A stretch of DNA of 8,970 nt from NCBI GenBank assembly GCA_020061125.1, contig JAGUYV010000422.1:1-8970 (forward strand). Direction: 5' to 3'. Below, in pieces: positions 1-7,338 of this stretch. The position numbers and the translations under genes were made by a program. The DNA is from a bacterium (GTDB taxonomy: Bacteria > UBP15 > UBA6099 > DSWB01). The stretch's first letter is position 1. The number at the start of each line of letters is the position of its first letter. The notes beneath the pieces are model-generated. The model worked only from the letters and a program-made list of their open reading frames with translations, had not been told where the DNA came from and did no database searches.

Positions 1-443
1 CGGGCATGGCCTATGCCGCGCTCATGAGCGGCGTCACATTGGCCAACGCGGGCCTGGGCGTGGTGCATGGCGTGGCCGGTCCCCTGGGCGGCATGTTCCC
101 TGTTCCCCACGGCGCTGCGTGCGGCACGCTTCTGGCCGCGGCCACGGCCGCCACCATCACAAAAATCCAGAACCGGCACGGCAGCGATCACCCGGCGCTG
201 GAAAAATACGCGGCCGTTGGCGCCATGCTGCGCCGCCGCGAGGCCAAAAATACGCCCGCGGGCTGCGAAATGCTGCTCCAAACACTAAACGAATGGACCA
301 TGCGTCTGGACATGCCGGGCCTGCTTCAGTTCGGCGTCGCCGAATCCGATCTTGACGCCGTCGCCGCGGCGTCGGACAGCAAATGCAATCCCGAGCCGCT
401 CACCAGGCGCGAGATTGTTGACATCCTGCGCCAGCGCCTGTGA
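1..443 (+). CDS. Iron-containing alcohol dehydrogenase, C-terminal part (5' end outside window)
   Basis: This is the C-terminal ~146 residues of a group III (Fe-dependent) alcohol dehydrogenase, a cytoplasmic NAD(P)-dependent oxidoreductase of alcohols and aldehydes. The frame is open to the window edge, so the ATG at position 6 is almost certainly internal. Full-length members are about 380 residues. The diagnostic segment GLGVVHGVAGPLGG...PVPHG carries two of the family's metal-ligand histidines, at codons 66-68 and 108-110. The family usually has a second conserved His four residues after the first (HxxxHPLG). Here that position is Gly (codon 78-80), as I recall for some subfamilies. The tail, ending in LTRREIVDILRQRL, matches the usual family C-terminus. 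The substrate cannot be told from this fragment. The family call is secure; the subfamily is inferred. Confidence 0.9.
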   Translation, partial: GMAYAALMSGVTLANAGLGVVHGVAGPLGGMFPVPHGAACGTLLAAATAATITKIQNRHGSDHPALEKYAAVGAMLRRREAKNTPAGCEMLLQTLNEWTMRLDMPGLLQFGVAESDLDAVAAASDSKCNPEPLTRREIVDILRQRL

Positions 444-470
444 TCCGCGCGCGGCGCACGGCAGTCAATC

Positions 471-499
471 TGGTCATTTCCCCTCAAACGGGCTAAGAT
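471..499 (+). promoter_or_regulatory. Possible sigma-70-like promoter upstream of proS
   Basis: In the 107-bp gap before proS, TGGTCA (471-476) and TAAGAT (494-499) are separated by 17 bp. Each matches 4 of 6 consensus bases. The sequence from about 480 to 540 is clearly AT-richer than the flanking genes, which favours a regulatory gap. The match is weak, and read-through from the upstream dehydrogenase gene is equally possible, since no terminator is visible between them. Confidence 0.22.
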
Positions 500-550
500 T
501 ACAAAGTTGTTGTTTTGCATTTTTTGCGTTTGAAAAGGAGCGCTTGAACC

Positions 551-2266
551 ATGAGAATGTCGCGGTTTTTCTTGAGAACCCTGCGCAATGTGGGTGAGGA
601 AATCGAGTCCGTGAGCCATCAGTTGTGCCTGCGGGCCGGGCTGATCCAGATGGTGTCCTCGGGGCACTACAATTTCCTGCCCCTGGGCCTGCGTGTGCTG
701 CGCAAGGCCGAGAACATCGTGCGCCAGGAAATGGACGCCATCGGCAGCCAGGAAACCGTGATGGTGCAGATGATGAACAAGGAACTGCTCGAGGAGAGCG
801 GGCGCTGGGACGCGTTCGGCCCGGTGCTGTTCAAGCTGCGCAACCGCAACGGCCACGAGCTTTGCCTGGGGCCGACCCACGAGGAGCCGGTCACATTCAT
901 GGCGCGCGCCTTTGTGCAGTCGTACAAGGACCTGCCCGTGATTCTGTACCAGATCGCGAACAAGATGCGCGACGAACCGCGCGCCCGCGGCGGTCTGCTG
1001 CGCGCGCGCGAATTTGTGATGAAGGACGCCTACAGCTTCGAGGCGGACGAGCAATCCCTGGACAACACTTACAACGCCATGCGCGAGGCGTATTTCAAAA
1101 TCTTCGCGCGCTGCGGCATCAAGACCATGATCATCGAGGCCGACACCGGCGCCATGGGCGGCAAAAGCTCCAACGAATTCATGGTGGTCTCGGACATCGG
1201 CGAGGACAACATTATCATCTGCGACTCGTGCAACAAGGCCATGAACCAGGAAATGGCGCCCTTCGACAAAACCTTCAATGTCTATTCGGAAACCTCGGAA
1301 GCGGCCCCGGAAAAGGTGCACACCCCGGACATCAAAACCATCGGGGATCTGGCCGCGTTTCTGAAAGTCCGGCCCGAACAGTGCCTCAAGCATGTTATGT
1401 ACAACGCCGATGGCGCGCTGGTCATCGCCATCGTGAGGGGCGACCTCGAGGTGAACGATGTCAAACTCACCAACAGGATTAAATGCACGGACCTGGATTT
1501 CGCGGCCGCCGAAGACCTGGCCGCCGCGGGCATCGCCGCGGGCTTCGCCAGCCCCATCGGCGTGAGCGAGAGCATCCGCGTGATCTTGGACGACTCCGTG
1601 ATTATGGGAAACGCCTATGTGTGCGGCGCCAATGAAAAAGATTATCACATGAAGAACATCGTGCCAGGGCGGGATTTCCCCAAGCATGTGGAGATCGCGG
1701 ACATCGCCATGGCTGCGGCCGGGCACAAGTGCGCCAAATGCGATGACCTGCTGCGCGTGGAAAAGGGCATCGAGCTGGGCCACATCTTCAAACTGGGCAC
1801 GCGCTACTCCGTGGCCATGAACGCGAATTTCACGGACGAAGACGGCCGCGAGAAACCCATGATCATGGGCTGCTACGGCATCGGCGTCACGCGCCTCATC
1901 GCCGCGGCCATCGAGCAGCACCACGACGACAACGGCATCATATGGCCCAAACAGATCGCGCCATTCCAGGTGCATGTGATCCAGGTTGGCAAAAAGAACC
2001 CGGAACTGGACGCTGCCGCAGATGCGCTCTATCAGGAAATGCTCGACGCGGGCTTCGAAACCCTCTACGACGACCGGAACGAATCCCCGGGCGTGAAATT
2101 CAATGACGCGGATCTGATCGGCATCCCCGTGCGCCTGGTGGTCAGCGCAAGAACCATGAAGGACAATGTGGTGGAAATGAAGCTGCGCGGTGAAGCGGAT
2201 CGCTCCACGCCGCCGCGCGAGGGCATCGCGAACACAGTGCGCGCGGCTCTGGACGCTCTTGCTTAG
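551..2266 (+). CDS. proS: Prolyl-tRNA synthetase (bacterial type, with editing domain)
   Basis: Class II aminoacyl-tRNA synthetase that charges tRNA-Pro with proline in the cytoplasm. Its 571 residues match the usual bacterial ProRS length. Class II motif 1 lies at ~29-60 (AGLIQMVSSGHY onward). The LGPTHEE proline/ATP-site segment is at 106-112, motif 2 at ~139-163 (MRDEPRA...REFVMKDAYSF) and motif 3 at 438-450 (IMGCYGIGVTRLI). The editing insertion domain spans about 224-410. K280 (in CLKHVM) aligns with the Lys that governs Ala-tRNA-Pro editing in E. coli, and the VILDD segment at 344-348 keeps the conserved Asp. C224/C227 and C394/C397 bracket the insertion and resemble a zinc site. The C-terminal anticodon-binding domain is at ~470-571. 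The ATG at 551 follows AAAGGAG (534-540) by 10 nt and gives the normal N-terminus (MRxSRFFLRTLR), so the start is well supported. Confidence 0.98.
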   Translation: MRMSRFFLRTLRNVGEEIESVSHQLCLRAGLIQMVSSGHYNFLPLGLRVLRKAENIVRQEMDAIGSQETVMVQMMNKELLEESGRWDAFGPVLFKLRNRNGHELCLGPTHEEPVTFMARAFVQSYKDLPVILYQIANKMRDEPRARGGLLRAREFVMKDAYSFEADEQSLDNTYNAMREAYFKIFARCGIKTMIIEADTGAMGGKSSNEFMVVSDIGEDNIIICDSCNKAMNQEMAPFDKTFNVYSETSEAAPEKVHTPDIKTIGDLAAFLKVRPEQCLKHVMYNADGALVIAIVRGDLEVNDVKLTNRIKCTDLDFAAAEDLAAAGIAAGFASPIGVSESIRVILDDSVIMGNAYVCGANEKDYHMKNIVPGRDFPKHVEIADIAMAAAGHKCAKCDDLLRVEKGIELGHIFKLGTRYSVAMNANFTDEDGREKPMIMGCYGIGVTRLIAAAIEQHHDDNGIIWPKQIAPFQVHVIQVGKKNPELDAAADALYQEMLDAGFETLYDDRNESPGVKFNDADLIGIPVRLVVSARTMKDNVVEMKLRGEADRSTPPREGIANTVRAALDALA

Positions 2267-2269
2267 CCC

Positions 2270-2300
2270 GCTCCGGAGCCTGTTCCCAGAAGCCGGAACA
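2270..2300 (+). terminator. Weak hairpins just after proS
   Basis: Just after the proS stop there is a perfect 10-bp palindrome GCTCCGGAGC (2270-2279). It is followed by a second inverted repeat, TGTTCC (2281-2286) and GGAACA (2295-2300), with an 8-nt loop. No T-run follows, so this is not a classical intrinsic terminator. It could act as a factor-assisted end or a 3' stabilising structure, or it could be chance. Confidence 0.25.
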
Positions 2301-2531
2301 CGACCGCGCAATATTTCCCGCACAATCGTTTTATACATAGCGTGTTTGTCATTGGTATTTTCAGGTAAGGCTTTCCCCTACAATACAGGTCTGTTAAAAT
2401 AAGAATAAGTAATTGTATTATCAGCGGTCATTACCGGCAGGCAGCCAGCGGAGGTTGCATTTTCACCGCCGGGTATGTAAACGGACAGTATTTCTTTAGA
2501 AAATCGGTATCTGGAAAGGACGGGGTGAATC
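2301..2531 (+). promoter_or_regulatory. AT-rich spacer: candidate promoter and 5' leader of the FecR/lipoprotein unit
   Basis: This non-coding spacer is visibly AT-richer than its neighbours, above all at 2325-2425. The best promoter-like pair I see is TTTTCA (2358-2363) and TACAAT (2379-2384), with matches of 4/6 and 5/6 but a short 15-bp spacer. TATTAT at 2416-2421 is an alternative -10. Downstream, two small hairpins could form in a leader RNA: CGGT/ACCG (2425-2428 with 2433-2436), and CGGaGGT/ACCgCCG (2449-2455 with 2465-2471). I could not match the leader to any known riboswitch. Purine-rich GGAAAGGA (2513-2520) and GGGGTGA (2522-2528) precede the ATG at 2532. That the pair is transcribed from here is an inference from this composition and the gene layout. 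Confidence 0.35.
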
Positions 2532-3377
2532 ATGAAAAGGAACATAGCGGTTGTCATGTTTGTGCTGCTGGCGTTCTGCGGCGCAGCCCTTGCCGCGCCC
2601 ATGAAAGTCACGGTCAGCAAAGTGACGGGCAAAGTGGAAGTGAGCGCGGGAGCGGGCTGGAAGACGCTCAAAAACGGAGATTCCGTGCCCGTGGGCGCGG
2701 ATGTGCGCACGGGCGCGGGCGCAAGCTGCATCCTCAAGTGGGCGGGCGGCAACGCGGTCAAGCTCGGCCCGCTCACCACCATGTCCGTGGACCAGGCCGA
2801 GAAATCGGTGTCCGGCGATGAAAACTCGCGCGTGAACCTCAAGGCCGGCTCGGCGCAGGCGCACGCCAAGAAGCTGTCAACCGGCAAATCCTCATTTGAA
2901 ATCAAAACCCCGACCGCCGTGGCCGGCGTGCGCGGCACGGATATCATCGCCGAGATCGCCGCGGGCAATGTATCGTTCGGCGTGTCCGACGGCCAGCTCG
3001 AAATCACGGCCGGTGACGAGGTCTTCGTGCTCGACGACGGGTTCCTGATCAATGTGGGCGCGGATGGCGTGTTCGAGGATCCCATCCCCATTCCCCAGGA
3101 CATCCAGCAGAAACTCGAACAGGAATTCGAGGCCATCAAGCAGGAAGCCGCAGTCCCGGATCCCGTGGAAGAAACGCCGGAAGAACCTTCCGGAGAGCAG
3201 CCGGGCGCGGACGAACCCTCGGACGAGATTGTCAATGTTATTGATACGGTCAATGAAACCATTGATGTGATTCTCGACAACACGGTTGTTGATGAAGTGA
3301 TAGACAAGGCCACGGGCACGGACTATGTGACCGGCGATGTGTCCGTAACCATCGAATTTGAAAGCCAGCCTTACTGA
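2532..3377 (+). CDS. Secreted FecR-domain protein
   Basis: 281 residues. Residues 1-21 are a Sec signal peptide (KR start, hydrophobic core, cleavage after ALA), so the mature protein is periplasmic or exported. The cysteine at 16 is not in a convincing lipobox. Residues ~24-180 form a FecR-type beta domain with the hallmark IKTPTAVAGVRGTDI at 124-138. An acidic Pro/Glu-rich linker follows (~181-232), then a Val/Asp/Ile-rich tail (~233-281). FecR was named for the periplasmic regulator of iron-citrate signalling, which has an N-terminal transmembrane segment and a sigma-factor partner. Neither is present here, so a regulatory role is not supported. Stand-alone exported FecR-domain proteins are common, and their function is mostly unknown. 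The gene sits 23 bp upstream of the lipoprotein gene and is probably co-transcribed with it, so the two products may interact at the envelope. Confidence 0.9.
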   Translation: MKRNIAVVMFVLLAFCGAALAAPMKVTVSKVTGKVEVSAGAGWKTLKNGDSVPVGADVRTGAGASCILKWAGGNAVKLGPLTTMSVDQAEKSVSGDENSRVNLKAGSAQAHAKKLSTGKSSFEIKTPTAVAGVRGTDIIAEIAAGNVSFGVSDGQLEITAGDEVFVLDDGFLINVGADGVFEDPIPIPQDIQQKLEQEFEAIKQEAAVPDPVEETPEEPSGEQPGADEPSDEIVNVIDTVNETIDVILDNTVVDEVIDKATGTDYVTGDVSVTIEFESQPY

Positions 3378-3400
3378 AAAATTGAGAAAAAGGTGAGATT

Positions 3401-6400
3401 ATGAAAACACGAAGATACACCACTCTCGCAGTAATGCTGGCTCTGCTGGCCGGCATGCCGCTGTTCATCGCCCAGTGCGGCGGGGGCGGCGGAAGCAGCG
3501 CGCCCTCGGCGCAGCAGCCCTCGGCCAACGGCATGGGCAGCGTGGCCGCGGCCGTGAGTTTTTCCGGCCGCATCAACGGCCGCGCCGTGGCCCAGGCAAG
3601 CACTTCGGTGACCGTCACCATCACCATTTCCGGTTACTACAAGGAGGACGGCTCGCAGTTCCCGCCGGTCTCCACAACCGTAACCGTGGATCCCGCGGCT
3701 GGCCCCGTGCAGGTGCAGGTTCTGCAGGTGCCCATCGGCGTAAACCACCTGCTCACAGCCACCGCGGACTGGGGCGGGGGCCGCGTGGAAACCATCAAGG
3801 TCATCATCCGCGAAGTCGAGGAGGGCCGGTCTGTAACAGCAACCGCCAATGCCCTCACAACAGTTGTCGCGGATACGGCTCTCTATTACGCCGAACAGAA
3901 CGGCCTCACCCTGGACGAAGTGGATTACGCGGAAATCGAGAAGATTTCAAGCGCGGTGCAGGCCCTGTACGAATCCGGCGTGCCGTACCATGAAATGCAG
4001 CCCGGCTCGGTTCTGGAATTCGCCGAAAATATGGACACCATCGCGGGCGTTTCCATCACCCCGGCGCAGGCCTCTGTGGTCGCGGGCCAGACATACCAGT
4101 TCACCATCGCGGTGCTGGACGCCAACGGGAATCCGGCCGCGGGCCTGTCCCCGGTTCTGTCGCTCGACCCGGGCACAATCGGAACCATATCCCCGGACGG
4201 CCTGTTCACGGCCGCACAGGCGGGTTCGGGCGTGCTCACCGCCACCTATGAAACCTTCAGCGCCACGGCTTCCATCACGGTGATAAGCACATGCGGAGCG
4301 GACGCGGACTGCGACGACGGCGACCCGCTCACCCTGGACGCCTGCTCCAATCCCGGCACCGCCCAGGCCGCCTGCACGCACACCGCCGTGGCCTGTTCCA
4401 CGGATACGGACTGCAACGACAACAACGCGCTCACCATTGATTCCTGTTCGAACGGCGGCACGGCCAGCGCCGCGTGCGTGAACACGGCCGTGGCCTGCAA
4501 CACGGACCTCGACTGCGGCGGCAGCGCACCGGTGTGCATCAGCGGCGGAACCGCCTCGGCCGCGTGCGTGGCCTGTTCCACGGACACGGACTGCGACGAC
4601 GGCGACCCGCTCACCCTGGACGCCTGCTCCAACGGCGGCACGGCCAGCGCATCGTGCGCCAACAGTTCCTACGCATGCAACACGGCCGCGGACTGCTCCG
4701 CGCCCGCTTACGCATGCATCAATGGCGGGTCCCAGACTTCGGCCTGCATCGGGTGCGGCACAGCATCTGACTGCCCCACGGAAACGCCCCTGTGCTCGGC
4801 GGGCGGAGATCCTGGTTCCTTCTGCTACGCCTGCGACACCGAAGCCGACTGCGACGACGGCGATGTGGACACCATTGACACATGCTTCGACGGCGGCACG
4901 GCACAGGCCATTTGCGCTCATTCCACCACAATTCCGTCCGCGGCCATCACTGCGGACCAGACCTGGAACAGGGCGGGCAGCCCGTATCTGGTCGAAGGCC
5001 AGATTCAGGTGGAAGAGGGCGTGACCCTCACCATTGAGCCGGGGACCATCATCGAGTTCGCATGCCCAGGCGCAGGCACGGATTTCTTTATGAACGGGTA
5101 TTCCGATTTTTCCGGCATCATGGTGCTCGGCACGCTTAACGCCATCGGCACACAGGATCAGCCCATCAGCATGGGCTGCGGAGCCGGCGGGCAGTTGCTG
5201 CCACGCAGCGCAGGCGCCGCAGGATCCGGCGCATGGGGCGGCATTATGTACTACGGCGTTTTGGCGGACGGCACGCTCCAATATGTCAACATGGACAGTG
5301 CGGCGTACGCCATCGGCCTTTCAGACACAATCAATCCCATTCCCATCTCCCACATCAACATCACAAATGCCGTGGACACAAACATGGGACAGCTTTCCTA
5401 TCATATTCAAGTGAAAACGGCAAAGGGCTGGACCAAGATCACCGAGGAGCACTACAAGCTGCGCTTTGACAGGAAGCTGGTGGATGTCTCCAGATATCTG
5501 CCCGACGCGGACGGGGAGTACAAGGTTCGCATCACGCAGACCGGCGGCAACGCGGCCCAGATTGACGCCGTGGAACTCATGTCCGGCGGGCGCGCGCTGC
5601 CCCCGGCGGCGTTCACGGACATGTCCGGCGCACCGGCGTATCTCTACAAAGTCAGCCGCGCGGACAACGATGTGATTGACGCACATGGCCGCACCTTCGA
5701 GATAGCTTTCAACCCGCCGCGGAACACGGCCGGGCCGCTTGAAATCGCACTCACGGCGCGCGAGGAAAGCGAAGACGCCCTGCGCTTCGCGCGGCCCTTC
5801 CACTTCCCGGACAACGGACTGCGCCTGGACCCGTCGAGCAAGCGCGTAAACACCTACACACTGGGCGCAAATCCGGGCGCGCTGGCCGTGGACGGCGAGC
5901 TGACGGCCGCGGACGCGCTGCCCGCGCCCCTGTTCATTCAGGGCGTACGGCCCGATACCGGCCATCCCGACGCCCCGGTTTACGGGTACATGAAAAACGA
6001 CTCGCGGTATCTGTACGCGGCCCTGGACTTCGTGTCCGACAACACCTTTGACGGCGATGCCGACTACGCGGCTCTGCTGGTGCGCGTGAACGGCGAATTC
6101 AAGCGCTTCCGCGTGTCCGTGCCGGAAACCACTTACGGGTCAGTGGGCTTCACTTACACTGATAAAGCCGGATATCAGCACAAGGTGTACGAATTCAAAA
6201 TTCCGCTGGAAGAGATCGGCAGTCCCGCTCCGGGCGAGGCCGTGGACACGGTGTTCGAAGCATACGGCACCTCCGCCATGTTCCAGGGCGCGGTCGTGGC
6301 TTACTACGCATCGTTCGTTGACATCAGCTTCGTGAATATCTCAATCAACCCCAGTTCCTACACCTACGCCATGAAGCTGCATTATCTCAACGGCACCGGG

Positions 6401-7219
6401 CCGCACAGCGTGAACAACATTTCCGTCACGGACGGGAATTACGCCATCTCCCTGTACGATGTCACGGATTTGACCATGTCCAACATTCAGGTCACGGGCA
6501 TCGTGGATTACGGCGCGCTGGAGCTTGACTCGGTATACAACTCCACATTGAGCGACATTTCTCTCACCAACAACTACGACGGTCTTTACATGTCTTATTG
6601 CGAGAATGTGGATATCACGAACCTGACCGCCCAGGCGAGCGACGATTCCGGCCTGTACATTGCGGATTCCTCTTTCATCACCTGCGATTACTGCACCGCA
6701 TCCAGCATGAACTACTCCAATGCCTACATCGAGTATTCAAGCGACATTACCATCACCAACAGCATTTTCAACGGCAACGATATGGGGTATACCTCTGGTC
6801 TTGAGATAGACTCGTCCACGGTCAGCGTGAGCGGAACGGACATGAGTTACAACCCGGATTACGGTCTCAAGGTTATGTATGACTCCGAGGTGACCATGAC
6901 CGGATGCCGAATCAGCAACAACTGCAACGGCGTGTACGCCTACTTTGTTTCTTACCCCTTCACGCTGAACGGTTCCAACATAGTGGACAATGTCTACAGC
7001 GGCGTATCGGAAGACATGAGCAGCGTCACGGAGTTGAACGGCGTGTATCTTGCCGGCAATGCAGGAGCTGCGCCCGGAGAAGCCGATTTGTCCACAACGG
7101 TTCCGTATTCGGAGTCTACCCCGCAGCAGTACCTGGGCGTGGCGTCCGTGTCCAACCCGCAGGCCAGCCCCATCGCGGGCCTGCCGGAAAACGCCGGAAC
7201 CCCGCCCGGTTGCTACTGA
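3401..7219 (+). CDS. Large mosaic surface lipoprotein: Ig-like domain, Cys-rich repeats and beta-helix
   Basis: 1272 residues; AAGGTGAG (3390-3397) lies just before the ATG. The N-terminus has a lipoprotein-type signal peptide with the lipid-attachment Cys probably at 26 (FIAQC). Gln at -1 is atypical, but the following poly-Gly/Ser stretch is typical of exported lipoproteins, and Gly at +2 fits outer-membrane sorting. Then come a beta-rich N-domain (~45-150), a helical segment (~150-205) and a bacterial Ig-like (Big_2-type) domain at ~216-296. Seven tandem 4-Cys repeats occupy 298-505. A right-handed parallel beta-helix starts at ~511 (QIQVEEGVTLTIEPGTIIEF), is interrupted at ~660-963 by an unrelated insert, and continues in 22-26-residue rungs to ~1220. 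A Pro/Ser-rich tail follows. No catalytic site is evident. I infer a surface binding, adhesion or glycan-recognition role. A polysaccharide lyase or hydrolase using the beta-helix fold cannot be excluded. The exact function is unknown. Confidence 0.88.
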   Translation: MKTRRYTTLAVMLALLAGMPLFIAQCGGGGGSSAPSAQQPSANGMGSVAAAVSFSGRINGRAVAQASTSVTVTITISGYYKEDGSQFPPVSTTVTVDPAAGPVQVQVLQVPIGVNHLLTATADWGGGRVETIKVIIREVEEGRSVTATANALTTVVADTALYYAEQNGLTLDEVDYAEIEKISSAVQALYESGVPYHEMQPGSVLEFAENMDTIAGVSITPAQASVVAGQTYQFTIAVLDANGNPAAGLSPVLSLDPGTIGTISPDGLFTAAQAGSGVLTATYETFSATASITVISTCGADADCDDGDPLTLDACSNPGTAQAACTHTAVACSTDTDCNDNNALTIDSCSNGGTASAACVNTAVACNTDLDCGGSAPVCISGGTASAACVACSTDTDCDDGDPLTLDACSNGGTASASCANSSYACNTAADCSAPAYACINGGSQTSACIGCGTASDCPTETPLCSAGGDPGSFCYACDTEADCDDGDVDTIDTCFDGGTAQAICAHSTTIPSAAITADQTWNRAGSPYLVEGQIQVEEGVTLTIEPGTIIEFACPGAGTDFFMNGYSDFSGIMVLGTLNAIGTQDQPISMGCGAGGQLLPRSAGAAGSGAWGGIMYYGVLADGTLQYVNMDSAAYAIGLSDTINPIPISHINITNAVDTNMGQLSYHIQVKTAKGWTKITEEHYKLRFDRKLVDVSRYLPDADGEYKVRITQTGGNAAQIDAVELMSGGRALPPAAFTDMSGAPAYLYKVSRADNDVIDAHGRTFEIAFNPPRNTAGPLEIALTAREESEDALRFARPFHFPDNGLRLDPSSKRVNTYTLGANPGALAVDGELTAADALPAPLFIQGVRPDTGHPDAPVYGYMKNDSRYLYAALDFVSDNTFDGDADYAALLVRVNGEFKRFRVSVPETTYGSVGFTYTDKAGYQHKVYEFKIPLEEIGSPAPGEAVDTVFEAYGTSAMFQGAVVAYYASFVDISFVNISINPSSYTYAMKLHYLNGTGPHSVNNISVTDGNYAISLYDVTDLTMSNIQVTGIVDYGALELDSVYNSTLSDISLTNNYDGLYMSYCENVDITNLTAQASDDSGLYIADSSFITCDYCTASSMNYSNAYIEYSSDITITNSIFNGNDMGYTSGLEIDSSTVSVSGTDMSYNPDYGLKVMYDSEVTMTGCRISNNCNGVYAYFVSYPFTLNGSNIVDNVYSGVSEDMSSVTELNGVYLAGNAGAAPGEADLSTTVPYSESTPQQYLGVASVSNPQASPIAGLPENAGTPPGCY
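4292..4915 (+). repeat. Seven tandem 4-Cys repeats within the lipoprotein gene
   Basis: Protein residues 298-505 hold seven units with strict cysteine spacing. The long form is C-x5-C-x10-C-x9-C (units 1, 2, 4, 7 starting at residues 298, 332, 392, 478). The short form is C-x5-C-x6-C-x9-C (units 3, 5, 6 starting at 366, 426, 452). This gives 28 cysteines, presumably two disulfides per unit. The second Cys is usually preceded by Asp. The long units mostly carry acidic DDGD just after it, which could bind calcium. At DNA level, a 46-nt stretch in unit 1 (4305-4350) recurs without change in unit 4 (4587-4632). The 282-bp offset equals units 1-3, which indicates recent block duplication or gene conversion. 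Disulfides imply an extracytoplasmic location. Confidence 0.9.
5378..6289 (+). other. Domain block inserted into the beta-helix of the lipoprotein
   Basis: The beta-helix rungs run up to ...HINITNAVD (residue ~659) and resume at ...AVVAYYASFVDISFVNISI (from ~964). The ~300 residues between have no rung pattern. They read as three modules: ~664-730, a beta-sandwich-like piece including GEYKVRITQTGGNAAQIDAVE; ~731-825, Pro- and charge-rich with alternating beta segments; and ~828-955, a CBM9/DOMON-like piece. The last has VDG at 830-832, then RYLYAALDF and FEFKIPLEEIG-like elements, here YEFKIPLEEIG. The reading frame is kept throughout. The boundaries are estimated from the loss and return of the rung pattern and may be off by about 10 residues. 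The module assignments are by pattern only. Confidence 0.6.
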
Positions 7220-7269
7220 ACCGGCAAGGAGTTCCAGGCGGCAGGCACAAGAAACATCCCGCAAACACA

Positions 7270-7299
7270 AAACGGCGCCGGAGCAATCCGGCGCCGTTT
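7270..7299. terminator. Bidirectional intrinsic terminator between converging genes
   Basis: A perfect 12-bp inverted repeat, AAACGGCGCCGG (7270-7281) and CCGGCGCCGTTT (7288-7299), encloses the 6-nt loop AGCAAT. It lies 50 bp after the lipoprotein stop and 39 bp beyond the secretin stop on the other strand. Read on the minus strand, the stem is followed by TTTTGTGTTT, a good U-tract for the secretin transcript. On the plus strand it is followed by TTTCCTTT, which is less ideal. Position, stem strength and flanking T-runs all support a shared terminator. Confidence 0.88.
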
Positions 7300-7338
7300 C
7301 CTTTGGCGTGATTGATTCGTGCGCTGTGAGCGTTGTGA

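Noticed and set aside
326-2338. A 670-codon open frame on the minus strand, antisense to proS
   Set aside because: It lies opposite a clearly genuine synthetase gene. Its His/Arg/Ala/Val-rich product has no recognisable domain, and long antisense frames are expected opposite GC-rich genes.
2401-2531. A riboswitch (for example a cyclic-di-GMP type) in the leader of the FecR gene
   Set aside because: Only short imperfect stems are present, and I could not match the conserved core of any known class.
2547-2582. The FecR protein as a lipoprotein through Cys16
   Set aside because: The residues before the Cys (LAF) do not form a lipobox, while ALA at 19-21 is a good signal peptidase I site.
4292-4915. 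A CRISPR or non-coding tandem repeat
   Set aside because: The periodicity is codon-phased, varies in length by whole codons and follows cysteine spacing in an open frame, so it is a protein repeat.
3947-5281. A 444-codon open frame on the minus strand within the lipoprotein gene
   Set aside because: Low-complexity Arg/Ala/Gly/Val product that mirrors the repeat region of the real gene; no start signal or known motif.
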